Below, piece by piece: positions 9,594 to 17,646 of a DNA stretch of 64,000 bases. A model generated the notes under the pieces. The model had not been told where the DNA came from. It made no database searches and was given only the letters and a program-made list of their open reading frames with translations. The stretch is from Bacteroidota bacterium. GTDB lineage: Bacteria > Bacteroidota > Bacteroidia > Flavobacteriales > Weeksellaceae. Numbering within the stretch: the first letter of the stretch is position 1; each line of letters begins with the position of its first letter. The DNA lies in contig JAEWOD010000016.1 of assembly GCA_023461035.1 (NCBI GenBank), positions 248,001 to 312,000 on the forward strand, in the 5' to 3' direction. Position numbers and translations under genes: made by a program.

Positions 9594-10355
9594 TCAGATT
9601 GATTTCAAGATTTCCTGTAAACGCTCTCTTTTCCTCTGCGAAATGGGCAGTTGGCTGTTGTCCGCCATCACCACATATCCACCGTCTTTTTTGATATAAG
9701 ATTTCAGATACGCAAGATTAATCAGATGAGATTGATGAATTCGTTCAAAACCGTGTCCCGAAAGCAATTCTTCATACTCTTTCAGCGTTTTGGAAATCAA
9801 GACCGGCTTACTGTTCCGTATATAAAACGTGGTATAATTATCTTCCGATTCACAGCGAATAATATCGCTGACATTGAACAAATGTACCCCGTCCGAATTG
9901 GAAAGTGCAATCCGTTTAAAATTATCCACTTTCATCCTGATGTTTTCCAACAAGAGATTGATGTTGGCAAATGATTCATTTCTTTCAATGGTTTCCTTAA
10001 TTTTTATAATAACTTTCCGGAGTTCATCGGGGTCTATCGGTTTCAGTAAAAAATCAAGCGCGCTAAACCGGAACGCTTTGATAGCGTATTGTTCATGAGC
10101 GGTAATAAAAACGGTTTGAAAAGAAATTCTGCCATACTCCTGCGCAATTTTTTCCAAAATGTCAAACCCCGTCCCGTCGTTCAAGTGTATATCCAGAAAG
10201 ACGACATCGGGTTTTACCGATTCCAGGACAGAAACCCCCATCGCCACGCTCTCTGCCTCCCCTACGATTTCTATTTCAGGAACATACAGCTTAAAAAGCC
10301 CTTTCAATCCTTCTCTCAGGTTTCCATCATCTTCAATCAAAACTGCCGAAATCAT
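9594..10355 (-). CDS. LytTR-family response regulator
   Basis: A 253-residue cytosolic regulator: N-terminal receiver domain (VLIEDDGNL acidic pocket; phospho-acceptor Asp55 in VVFLDIHLND; Thr in VFITAHE; Lys in FLLKPIDP) and a C-terminal LytTR DNA-binding domain (from about residue 150; FERIHQSHLINLAYL, ending LPISQRKRERL). It starts 17 nt after the kinase stop, so the two are co-transcribed. LytTR proteins bind direct repeats upstream of target genes. I found no convincing pair of such repeats between this gene and the LRR cargo. Confidence 0.93.
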   Translation of the reverse strand: MISAVLIEDDGNLREGLKGLFKLYVPEIEIVGEAESVAMGVSVLESVKPDVVFLDIHLNDGTGFDILEKIAQEYGRISFQTVFITAHEQYAIKAFRFSALDFLLKPIDPDELRKVIIKIKETIERNESFANINLLLENIRMKVDNFKRIALSNSDGVHLFNVSDIIRCESEDNYTTFYIRNSKPVLISKTLKEYEELLSGHGFERIHQSHLINLAYLKSYIKKDGGYVVMADNSQLPISQRKRERLQEILKSI

Positions 10356-10372
10356 ATTTTTCTTTTTAGGGT

Positions 10373-12328
10373 TTAACTTTCAATATACTGAACAGGCAAA
10401 ACAAGGATAACTTTGGTTCCACGGGATTCTCCCGTATCGTCTTTCAGTTCCTCAATTTTCAGGTTCGATTTCCGGGAAGTGGAATTTTCTATCATTTCAA
10501 GTCTTTTGCGTATGATGTTCATCGCCATAGACCGATGGGCGGAAACGGATCTTTCTTTAAGTAGTTTGGATTTTTCTATTCCTGTTCCGTTATCCGTGAC
10601 CGTACAAATCAAACTATTTTCATCCAGTTCAAAATTTATGGTTACCGTACCGTATTCCTTTTTGGGAATTAGTCCGTGAATAATGGCATTTTCCACAAAC
10701 GGCTGTATCAAAAGCGGGGGGACAGCCAGGTCATCTTCAATATTTTTATCTTTATGAATAGAAAAGTCAAATGCGTTGTTAAAACGTAACTGTTCAAGTT
10801 CCAGATAATTTTTTAAACTTTCAATTTCTTTATCTATGGGGATTAAAGACTCTTTTGAGTACTCCAGTGTAAGACGCATCAGTTTGGAAAACTTGGCAAG
10901 ATATTTAATGGCAGATTCATTGCTGTTCTGAACAATAAAACTTGAAATAGAACCCAAACAATTGAACACAAAATGCGGATTCATCTGTAAATGAAGGGCT
11001 TTTTGTTCATATTCGGCAAGGTTTTTCTGAAGCGTAAGATTCTTTTTCAACTGATTCCGGTTATAAAAAAGAAACAATAGCCCGAAAGTCAGAATCAAAA
11101 TCAATCCGCTCGAAACCAATTGTAAAATATGCCTTTTTGACTGCTCTTCAAACAATACTTTCTGCGCCTGTTGCTGTTCTTTGTGAATGAAATCTCTTTT
11201 TTCAGATTCAAAGTTCATTTCTGACCGTACGCCATTCCGTATATTTTCATAATTTACAAGACTGTCCCGTGCCTGCGCATACAATTTGTGGTGCTCCAGT
11301 GACTTCTGAAAATTGTTTTCTTTCTCATAAATTTCGCTGATAAGCTGTTCCGTCAGCAAAACAGTTTCAAGTATGTTCATTTCTCGGGCAAGAGCATTGG
11401 ATTTCGTAGCATTTTCAAGTGCTTTTTGATAGTTTTTTTGTGCAAAATAAAATTTGCCTAAATGATAATAGGTATCCGAAACCCCAAATTTATCCCCAAT
11501 TTGCGAAAAAGAAGAAATGGCTTTCTCCCATATTTCCAAAGCTTTTTCCGGCTCTTTATTCTGCTCAAAATACAAACCGAGATTATTGTACAATTCTCCC
11601 AATCCCCTGTAATTCGTAGAATTTTGGAACTGATTCTCGGCTTGAACATAATATGTATAGGCATCGGAATAATTTCCCTGTTTGAAATAAATGTTCCCGA
11701 TATTCGTCATAGTGATTCCAATAGTCGGGTCTCCTGTTTTTTTCTGAGTTTTCAAGGCTTTCTGATAAAACTCCAACGATTTTACATATTCTCCTTTTGC
11801 CTTATAAACAACCCCTACATTATTATAAACCCGTGCCAGTTTAGGTAAATCTTTTTCTTTTTCATATATCCTTACGGCTTTCAAATGATAATCAAGTGCC
11901 TTGTCATAACTGCTTTGCTCTGAAAATACAATCCCCATACTTCCATAAGCACGAGCCAAATCAGTCTGAGATGCAGGGGCTGTTGATTTCTCAAAAATAA
12001 TCCTTGCCTTGTCAAAAAACTCCAATGCATCCGGATAATTTCCTGTAATAATATTATAATTGCCTAAATTCAGACAGGCACGCCCCTCTTCATTCTCAAT
12101 CTTATTATTTTTGGAATAAGTCAAAGCCTTTTCAGCATAGAATTTCAGGGAATCGGGGTGTGTGGTTTTAAATAAATCCGCTATTTGATTCAGCTTTTCA
12201 GCCTTTTGGTGTGGATTGCTCGGTTGATTCAGTAATTTCCTCAAACTGTCAATTTCCCCGTTCTGCGAAAAAATCATAACAGGGATTAACAACAATAGAG
12301 TTAAGAACGGTCTGATGAAATAAGGCAT
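10373..12328 (-). CDS. TPR-domain sensor histidine kinase, LytS type
   Basis: A 651-residue membrane sensor. The start is the ATG at 12328 (an in-frame TTG lies two codons earlier). A signal peptide (residues 1-22) is followed by about eight tetratricopeptide repeats to residue ~360, predicted periplasmic, a coiled coil, one membrane helix (about 402-422) and a cytoplasmic kinase core. The phospho-accepting His is in LQMNPHFVFN (about residue 452), typical of LytS/YehU kinases. The ATP-binding domain shows PLLIQPFVENAIIHG and VTDNGTGIEKS. The partner is the LytTR regulator 17 nt downstream. The signal sensed is not evident. Confidence 0.92.
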   Translation of the reverse strand: MPYFIRPFLTLLLLIPVMIFSQNGEIDSLRKLLNQPSNPHQKAEKLNQIADLFKTTHPDSLKFYAEKALTYSKNNKIENEEGRACLNLGNYNIITGNYPDALEFFDKARIIFEKSTAPASQTDLARAYGSMGIVFSEQSSYDKALDYHLKAVRIYEKEKDLPKLARVYNNVGVVYKAKGEYVKSLEFYQKALKTQKKTGDPTIGITMTNIGNIYFKQGNYSDAYTYYVQAENQFQNSTNYRGLGELYNNLGLYFEQNKEPEKALEIWEKAISSFSQIGDKFGVSDTYYHLGKFYFAQKNYQKALENATKSNALAREMNILETVLLTEQLISEIYEKENNFQKSLEHHKLYAQARDSLVNYENIRNGVRSEMNFESEKRDFIHKEQQQAQKVLFEEQSKRHILQLVSSGLILILTFGLLFLFYNRNQLKKNLTLQKNLAEYEQKALHLQMNPHFVFNCLGSISSFIVQNSNESAIKYLAKFSKLMRLTLEYSKESLIPIDKEIESLKNYLELEQLRFNNAFDFSIHKDKNIEDDLAVPPLLIQPFVENAIIHGLIPKKEYGTVTINFELDENSLICTVTDNGTGIEKSKLLKERSVSAHRSMAMNIIRKRLEMIENSTSRKSNLKIEELKDDTGESRGTKVILVLPVQYIES

Positions 12329-12350
12329 TTTCAAATAATTACTACATCCG

Positions 12351-12358
12351 CAAATGTA
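12351..12358 (-). promoter_or_regulatory. -7 box (TACATTTG) of the kinase/regulator operon
   Basis: The minus strand reads TACATTTG, matching TAnnTTTG, 22 nt before the kinase ATG at 12328. No well-spaced -33 element is seen. Confidence 0.4.
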
Positions 12359-12430
12359 ACTTATTCAAATGCAAATATTTTTTGGAATTAGAATTTGCTG
12401 AATTTAAATTAGGATTCGAGAAGAAATCCA

Positions 12431-12712
12431 TTATTCCCTCACATCATTTATCTCTTCCACCTTATCAAAAACACTCTTCGCAAACGGACAAAGCGGAATG
12501 ATTTTCAAATTTTTCTCACGAGCAAATGCCACCGCATCCATAACCATTTTTTTACCAACTCCTTGTCCGCTAAAGTCCGGATTTACTTCGGTATGGTCGA
12601 TGATAAATTTATCGTTCCCTGCCCATGTATAGGTCATCAGTCCAGCCTGAATATCGTTTTCCATCGCCCTGAAAAAACCCTTGTTTCCGTCGTTGATTCG
12701 TTCTACTTTCAT
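12431..12712 (-). CDS. GNAT-type N-acetyltransferase, YjdJ-like small form
   Basis: A 93-residue protein covering the acetyl-CoA binding core of the small Gcn5-like family. The P-loop segment is FSGQGVGKKMVMDAV, preceded by the strand DHTEVNPD and followed by KIIPLCPFAKSVFDK, the usual LCPFA ending of YjdJ-like proteins. The substrate is unknown. It is a single-gene unit between the kinase and a divergent periplasmic protein gene. A related protein is at 15845-16168. Confidence 0.85.
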   Translation of the reverse strand: MKVERINDGNKGFFRAMENDIQAGLMTYTWAGNDKFIIDHTEVNPDFSGQGVGKKMVMDAVAFAREKNLKIIPLCPFAKSVFDKVEEINDVRE

Positions 12713-12806
12713 TTCAAATTGATTTTAATTATTGGTTGCATAAATGTACAATTTTCGATTAAGAGCCTATTTAAATTTATCAGCATTTTATCATTTTAAT
12801 GGGAAA

Positions 12807-12822
12807 CCTTAACAGTTTAAGG
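12807..12822. promoter_or_regulatory. Inverted repeat CCTTAA-CAGT-TTAAGG upstream of the Spy-like gene
   Basis: A perfect 6-4-6 dyad lies about 50 nt before the ATG at 12873, in the divergent gap between two genes. It overlaps GGGAAACCTT, which resembles an ECF-sigma -35 element. An operator or an envelope-stress promoter is possible; neither is shown. Confidence 0.3.
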
Positions 12823-12872
12823 CACACAAATTGAAATTACTTTTAAATTATAACAAATTAAAAGTTAAAAAA

Positions 12873-13262
12873 ATGAAAAAGTTCATAACACTATCCGCTT
12901 TGGCACTCGTTATCAGTGTTTCAGCGCAAGAGAAAAAACCAGACCGTATGGGCGGGAATCCGGAACATAAAATGGAGATGTTTGACAACCTGAATTTGAC
13001 CGACCAACAAAAAGCCGATATCAAAGCACTCTATCAGGAAAAGAAAGACGACCATCAAAGCTTGAACGCAGAACACAAAGACCGTAAGGCTCTTTCTGAT
13101 GCTGAAAAAGCAGAATTCAAGGCAAAAAAAGAAGCCCAAAGAAATGAGTTCGATGCCAAGCTTCAAAAAATCCTGACTCCGGAGCAATACAAACAATTTA
13201 CAGCTGAAAGAGCAAAACGCCACGAAGCAAAAAACATGAACAAAATGGAAAAAAGAGAATAA
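12873..13262 (+). CDS. Small periplasmic Spy/CpxP-like protein (DUF4890 style)
   Basis: A 129-residue protein. The ATG at 12873 gives a good signal peptide (MKKFITLSALALVISVSAQ); the ORF extended upstream lacks one. The mature part is highly charged and helical, with two LTxxQ-type segments (LNLTDQQKADIKALY and ILTPEQYKQFTAERA). These resemble the LTxxQ motifs of the Spy/CpxP family of periplasmic chaperones and stress sensors. Related Bacteroidetes proteins often sit next to ECF sigma factors, but none is seen here. The gene ends in a bidirectional terminator shared with the convergent OsmC operon. Confidence 0.75.
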   Translation: MKKFITLSALALVISVSAQEKKPDRMGGNPEHKMEMFDNLNLTDQQKADIKALYQEKKDDHQSLNAEHKDRKALSDAEKAEFKAKKEAQRNEFDAKLQKILTPEQYKQFTAERAKRHEAKNMNKMEKRE

Positions 13263-13285
13263 ATAACTTCAGAATATTTATTTCA

Positions 13286-13312
13286 AAACCCTGAAATTTC
13301 AGGGTTTTTTTA
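13286..13312. terminator. Bidirectional intrinsic terminator
   Basis: AAACCCTGAAA and TTTCAGGGTTT form a tight hairpin followed by T7 on the plus strand and preceded by A residues. It lies between the Spy-like gene and the convergent OsmC gene and overlaps the last bases of the latter's stop region. Confidence 0.8.
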
Positions 13313-13705
13313 TGCCATTTCTGAGCCTATCTCTATTTCTCCCAATAATAGTTTATGAATTGGGCATCTGGAAGCTATTTCGTGCAAGCGCTGTTTCTGG
13401 GTTTCGTCCAAATTTCCCTTTAGCCGTATCGTTTTAGAAAATCTTGTGGCCTGTGATTTTTCAATCTTTTTAAAATCCACCTCGACCACAACTTCTTCCA
13501 GCACCCAGCCTTTTCGGTCGGCATACATTTTCATCGTTGCTGCTGAACAAGCCGCCAGCGAAGCAGACAATAATTCGCCCGGATCCGGCCCCAGATCCTT
13601 TCCTCCCAAGCTGACCGGCTCATCCATTACGAAACTTTGTCCATCTGTCTCAATTACTGTCCTGTATTTTTCTCTGCCTATCTTGGCCAAAACCTTTCCC
13701 ATCAT
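13310..13705 (-). CDS. OsmC-family peroxiredoxin-like protein
   Basis: A 131-residue cytosolic OsmC/Ohr-superfamily protein. I choose the ATG at 13705 because the longer ORF overlaps the preceding gene by over 150 nt, and MMGKVLAKIGREKY is a normal OsmC opening. The two conserved Cys are in LAACSAATMK and SRCPIHKLL. Family members reduce organic hydroperoxides with a Cys pair. It is the last gene of the seven-gene redox operon, 7 nt after the FMN reductase. Confidence 0.9.
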   Translation of the reverse strand: MMGKVLAKIGREKYRTVIETDGQSFVMDEPVSLGGKDLGPDPGELLSASLAACSAATMKMYADRKGWVLEEVVVEVDFKKIEKSQATRFSKTIRLKGNLDETQKQRLHEIASRCPIHKLLLGEIEIGSEMA

Positions 13706-13712
13706 TTCTTTT

Positions 13713-14243
13713 TTAGAACGAATTTTTGAAATTTTCAATTTTTTCCCGAAGCGCATCTGCCAATTCCGGATTGGTGATTTCAACTTTCTGCCGATCAAAA
13801 TTTTCATCGAACTTTGGCAATGAAAAAGTTTCCCTGATGTCTGCCCCAAATTGTGGAAAATACTTTTTGGCATGCTCCATCACATTTCCACCTCCATATC
13901 CTCCCGGAGAGGTTGTCATCAGAAACATCGGTTTTTCCTGCCAGACTTTTACCTCAATTCGCGAAGCCCAATCATAAACATTTTTAAAAGCAGCCGTATA
14001 AATCCGGTTATGTTCCGCCAACGAACAGATGATGACATCACAGGATTCTACGTCTTTTAAGAATTTTTGGGCTTCCTCAGGATAGCCCTTTTTCTCCCGA
14101 TCGACGGAAAAAATCGGCATTTCATAATCATTTAAATCTATGAAATTAATCTCGTCGCTTGTGAAACTTTTCAAAACGAATTTTACCAATTCCCGATTTC
14201 TTGAGGTGGAAGAAGTACTTCCTGCAAAGGCCAATATTTTCAT
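13713..14243 (-). CDS. NADPH-dependent FMN reductase family protein
   Basis: A 176-residue flavodoxin-fold protein. The FMN-binding loop is FAGSTSSTSRN near the N-terminus. LAEHNRIYTAAFKNVYDW matches the P-E-Y/H-N-G/R-s motif of the family, and TTSPGGYGGGN is the second phosphate/isoalloxazine loop. Members reduce quinones, azo compounds or chromate with NAD(P)H; the substrate here is unknown. It is 13 nt after the methyltransferase gene and 7 nt before osmC, in an operon of stress and detoxification enzymes. Confidence 0.9.
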   Translation of the reverse strand: MKILAFAGSTSSTSRNRELVKFVLKSFTSDEINFIDLNDYEMPIFSVDREKKGYPEEAQKFLKDVESCDVIICSLAEHNRIYTAAFKNVYDWASRIEVKVWQEKPMFLMTTSPGGYGGGNVMEHAKKYFPQFGADIRETFSLPKFDENFDRQKVEITNPELADALREKIENFKNSF

Positions 14244-14256
14244 TTATAAACTAAAT

Positions 14257-14880
14257 TTAGATTTTCTTCCCTATAAACCTTACCACAGATCCTTTTCCAT
14301 TATGGTAAAGTCCTTCACTTAATTCGACCTCAACTTCCTCTAGTTGAAGAATTTCATAACCTTTAAAATCATTTTTGATTTCTTCTATTGAAAATAATGA
14401 TTCCAAATCCGTTGGACCGCCTATTTTTTCATTTTGATTTCGATAATCCAAATGTTTTTTACCAAATGCTTCAAAAATTATAATTCCGCCAATTTTTAAT
14501 GTTTCATTTAAAATTTGATGGTATTCTGACTTGATATTTTTCGGAAAATGGGCATAAATAAGGGCAACAACATCAAAATCTTCTTTTTTAAAATCCAATT
14601 CCGGTAAAAATCCAACTTGATAATCCATTGAAACATTATGTTTCTCGGCCAATTCCAAAGCTTTTTTTCTTCCTTCAACACTGATGTCAAAAGCAAAAAC
14701 ATCCCAACCCAATTTGGCAGCATAAACAGCATTTCTACCTTCTCCTTCCGCTCCAAATAATATTTTCCCAGGCTTTAGATTCTGAATTTTTTCCCTTAAA
14801 AATTGATTAGGCTCTGTTCCATATGCATATTCTTCTGCTTGATATCTCGTATTCCATCTGTCTAACCATTCATCTTTCAT
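14257..14880 (-). CDS. SAM-dependent methyltransferase, TehB/thiopurine type
   Basis: A 207-residue class I methyltransferase. The N-terminus (WLDRWNTRYQAEEYAYGTEPN) is typical of the TehB-like family. The SAM-binding glycine-rich strand is ILFGAEGEGRNAVYAA and the acidic post-II residue is in VFAFDISVEGRKKA. Motif IV is VVALIYAHFP. Relatives methylate tellurite, thiols or small electrophiles. It sits between a pirin and an FMN reductase with 13-19 nt gaps. Confidence 0.88.
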   Translation of the reverse strand: MKDEWLDRWNTRYQAEEYAYGTEPNQFLREKIQNLKPGKILFGAEGEGRNAVYAAKLGWDVFAFDISVEGRKKALELAEKHNVSMDYQVGFLPELDFKKEDFDVVALIYAHFPKNIKSEYHQILNETLKIGGIIIFEAFGKKHLDYRNQNEKIGGPTDLESLFSIEEIKNDFKGYEILQLEEVEVELSEGLYHNGKGSVVRFIGKKI

Positions 14881-14899
14881 CTTTCAATTTTCATTTTAA

Positions 14900-15799
14900 T
14901 TATTTTTCAATTTTCTTAACCGGAAACGGCACAAATTCATCTTCATCACCGGGGACTTTTGGAAAGGCTTCCAGATTTTGCTCCCGCCAATTTTTTTTGG
15001 CCTCTTCCAGAATATCTCTGTCGGAATTCACAAAATTCCAAAACATAAATCGCTCTTCCGGAAAAGGTTCGCCGCCGAAAAGATACAAAGTCGTTTCGCC
15101 GTTGGTTTCAAATTCGCAAAGCGAAGCGTTTTTTGCTATCAACAATTGTTTGCTCCCATAATCATTACCTTCGATTTTTACTGTCCCATCCAAAACATAC
15201 ATCCCGACTTCCCCAAATAATTTATGACCGATATTTATTTTCTGCGCTTCACTCGTTTTAATTTCCAAAAAATACAATGGACTCTGAACCGGAACCGGAG
15301 ATTTTCGATCGGTCAATTCGCCTGCGATTAATTTGAACCGGATTCCGTTCTCTTCCCAAATCGGAATATCTTCTTTATTGATGTGGTAAAAACTCGGCTC
15401 ACTTTGTTCCAGATCTTTCGGAAGCCCTATCCAGATTTGAAATCCATGCAGAAACTTATCATGTTTCCGCAAATATTCAGGTGTTCTCTCCGAATGAACC
15501 ACACCTTTTCCTGCGGTCATCCAATTCACCTCACCCGGCTTTATTTCTACCGCATTCCCCATCGAATCCCGATGGAAAATAGCACCGTCAAACAAATACG
15601 TCAAGGTCGAAAGCCCGATGTGCGGGTGAGGCGGAACATCCAAATTTTCATATTCTTTCAAACAGGCCGGACCCATGTGATCAATAAAGACAAATGGTCC
15701 TACCGCTCTTTTTTCCCGGAATGGAAGTAGTCTGCCAACCAAAAAATTACCGATATCAGCGGCTTTTTCTTCTAAAATTAAACCTACGTTGGATTGCAT
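14900..15799 (-). CDS. Pirin-family protein (first paralogue)
   Basis: A 299-residue bicupin. The start at 15799 (MQSNVGLILEEKAADIG) matches family N-termini; the ATG 21 nt earlier adds residues without homology. Metal-ligand motifs of the N-terminal cupin are visible: DVPPHPHIGLSTLTYL (two His), HRDSMG and GKGVVHSE. Pirins bind Fe and many oxidise quercetin; others are regulatory. With the paralogue at 16262-17131 it makes two diverged pirins in one operon. Confidence 0.92.
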   Translation of the reverse strand: MQSNVGLILEEKAADIGNFLVGRLLPFREKRAVGPFVFIDHMGPACLKEYENLDVPPHPHIGLSTLTYLFDGAIFHRDSMGNAVEIKPGEVNWMTAGKGVVHSERTPEYLRKHDKFLHGFQIWIGLPKDLEQSEPSFYHINKEDIPIWEENGIRFKLIAGELTDRKSPVPVQSPLYFLEIKTSEAQKINIGHKLFGEVGMYVLDGTVKIEGNDYGSKQLLIAKNASLCEFETNGETTLYLFGGEPFPEERFMFWNFVNSDRDILEEAKKNWREQNLEAFPKVPGDEDEFVPFPVKKIEK

Positions 15800-15844
15800 T
15801 TTTATTAGTTTTAATGTCATTCCGCATAACGAAATGAGAGATTT

Positions 15845-16168
15845 TTATAATTGATTATAACTTGGAAAATTCTCAGCAACTATGGTTTTCCATTCCGGAT
15901 GCCGTTTGATATAAGCAAAGACAAAAGGACAATAAGGCATCAGTTTTTTTCCGCTTTCTTTGATAAATGACAAAGTTTTTTCAACTAAAACAGCACCTAC
16001 GCCTTTCCCACCTAATTCTTCCGGAACTTCTGTATGGATTAACGCTATCCGGTCTGAAAATTCGTTGAATTGGATAAAAGCCTTGGATCCATCTATTTCC
16101 ATTTCAAATCGATTGTCGGTTTCGTTTTTTATGAGTTCTATATTTTCTAATTCTGATTTCATATTCAT
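15845..16168 (-). CDS. GNAT-type N-acetyltransferase, YjdJ-like small form
   Basis: A 107-residue small Gcn5-like acetyltransferase: acetyl-CoA loop LGGKGVGAVLVEKTLSF, preceded by LIHTEVPEE and followed by LMPYCPFVFAYIKRHPEW. It resembles the protein at 12431-12712 in layout. It lies between two pirin genes in the stress operon. The substrate is unknown. An alternative start two codons in (16162) is equally possible. Confidence 0.87.
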   Translation of the reverse strand: MNMKSELENIELIKNETDNRFEMEIDGSKAFIQFNEFSDRIALIHTEVPEELGGKGVGAVLVEKTLSFIKESGKKLMPYCPFVFAYIKRHPEWKTIVAENFPSYNQL

Positions 16169-16261
16169 TACTTTAAATTTGGAATTATAAACTACGCAAT
16201 TTAAATGAGAAGTTGAATGCTTAATTAAAATTAAACTAATTAAGCATTCAAAACAAATTGA

Positions 16262-17131
16262 TTAGTCTTCCAAATATCCGAATTTCCCTAAATTAAAATC
16301 ATCAAAAGCCTCAATCAATTCTTCCCTTGTATTCATCACAAACGGACCATGTGAAGCAATCGGTTCATGAATCGGCTCACCACTCATCACCAAAACAACG
16401 GTATCCGTGGTTGCTTCGATAGAAAAAGTTTCACCATCATTGGCCATCAATGCAAAATGATCTTGTAAAAATTCTGTTCCGTTTATTTTGGAATTCCCTT
16501 CTATGGCGACCAAAGCCGTGGTAAAATCAGTCGGAAAATTCAAATCCAAAACTGCACCGGCCTTCAATTCCACATTGTATAAATGAATCGGCGTAAATGT
16601 ACTTGCCGGCCCTTTTTTGCCTTCATATTCGCCGGCAATAATTTTCACAGCACCGCGGTCATCGCTTAATTCTACTTTTTTGATATCGGTCTTTGAAATT
16701 GCCTGATATTTTGCAGGACCTTTTTTATCCTTAGCCGGGAGGTTAACCCATAGCTGGACCATTTGAAATTCTCCTCCGGTTTTGCTCCATTCAGTTTCAT
16801 GAAATTCTTTATGAAGCACTCCGGAAGCCGCTGTCATCCACTGAACATCACCCTCGCCGATGATGCCGCCCCCACCGGAACTGTCACCGTGTTCTACCTT
16901 GCCTTTATAGGCAATGGTTACGGTTTCAAATCCTTTGTGAGGATGTACACCTACTCCTTTTGGTTTTTCAGATGGCGGAAAAATGTATTTGGAGTTGTAA
17001 TCCAGCATGATGAACGGATTCATACGTTGCATCGTTTCAGTCCCCGGAATAAAGTTATGTACCCTGAATCCGTCACCTACAAAATGAGGCATTCCCGGCC
17101 TTGTAATTTTATCTATGCTTTTTGTTTTCAT
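16262..17131 (-). CDS. Pirin-family protein (second paralogue)
   Basis: A 289-residue bicupin related to human pirin and E. coli YhhW. The N-terminal cupin carries GVGVHPHKGFETVTIAY, HGDSSGGGG and ASGVLHKEFHE, holding the His/Glu iron ligands. The C-terminal cupin ends with GEPIHEPIASHGPFVMN. It starts 12 nt after the receiver-like gene and is the first enzyme of the operon. Function is redox-linked by family, unproven here. Confidence 0.93.
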   Translation of the reverse strand: MKTKSIDKITRPGMPHFVGDGFRVHNFIPGTETMQRMNPFIMLDYNSKYIFPPSEKPKGVGVHPHKGFETVTIAYKGKVEHGDSSGGGGIIGEGDVQWMTAASGVLHKEFHETEWSKTGGEFQMVQLWVNLPAKDKKGPAKYQAISKTDIKKVELSDDRGAVKIIAGEYEGKKGPASTFTPIHLYNVELKAGAVLDLNFPTDFTTALVAIEGNSKINGTEFLQDHFALMANDGETFSIEATTDTVVLVMSGEPIHEPIASHGPFVMNTREELIEAFDDFNLGKFGYLED

Positions 17132-17143
17132 CTTTGTCTCTCT

Positions 17144-17494
17144 TTAATTAAATTTAAAAAAATCGCTTAATTCCAGTCCAAATGAATTATCGTGGTAAAC
17201 GATATTGGTTTTAGATTTTCTTGATTTCCAATAATTCTCGTTGACCATTCGATCTAAATCTTTTGAATTTTCAAATTCTATTATAACCAAATCGGTATCT
17301 AAAATTCGGCTTAATTTTTTCAACCTCGTTTTCTCCAATTCATCGATCGAATGATGAATGGCTAAAACCTTAAAAGCTGATGTTTGGATTTTTTCAATTG
17401 CAATATCTACACTTTCTGTTGTGGCCACTTTCCAGTTTAAAACCTTAGCAGTTTCATGTAATGGATTCACCACCAAAACTTCTAAATTTCTCAT
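17144..17494 (-). CDS. Receiver-like small protein of unknown function, operon leader gene
   Basis: A 116-residue protein. The start at 17494 (MRNLEVLVVNPLHETAKVL) is supported because the longer ORF would begin upstream of the predicted promoter. The alternating strand/helix pattern (LEVLVVNP, VDIAIEKI, FKVLAIHHS, TDLVIIEF) suggests a CheY-like alpha/beta fold, but the acidic pocket and phospho-Asp are absent (AIHHSID in their place). I do not recognise the family. It is the first gene of the pirin/OsmC operon, just after the dyad-bearing promoter. Confidence 0.7.
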   Translation of the reverse strand: MRNLEVLVVNPLHETAKVLNWKVATTESVDIAIEKIQTSAFKVLAIHHSIDELEKTRLKKLSRILDTDLVIIEFENSKDLDRMVNENYWKSRKSKTNIVYHDNSFGLELSDFFKFN

Positions 17495-17517
17495 TGTATA
17501 TCTCTTATTTTGTAGTA

Positions 17518-17550
17518 CAAATTTACCACATCGCAAACCGATGTAAATTG
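17518..17550 (-). promoter_or_regulatory. Stress-operon promoter with dyad operator in the spacer
   Basis: On the minus strand a -7 box TAAATTTG (17525-17518) is preceded, with exactly 19 nt spacing, by a TTTA -33-like element. The spacer holds the dyad ACATCG-GTTTG-CGATGT (17544-17528, 6-5-6). A further TTACATC half-site lies 10 bp upstream. A repressor or redox regulator binding here would block the polymerase. The promoter lies 24 nt before the first operon gene. Confidence 0.5.
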
Positions 17551-17646
17551 ATGTAAGATAAGAACGTAATTAACTGATTTTCTTTGTTTTAAATCCAATT
17601 TAATTCAAAAAAAAGACAAAGACATTGACTTGTGTTAAGAATGAGG

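Noticed and set aside
13706..13873. 56-residue N-terminal extension of OsmC
   Set aside because: It overlaps the end of the FMN reductase gene in another frame and has no OsmC-like sequence.
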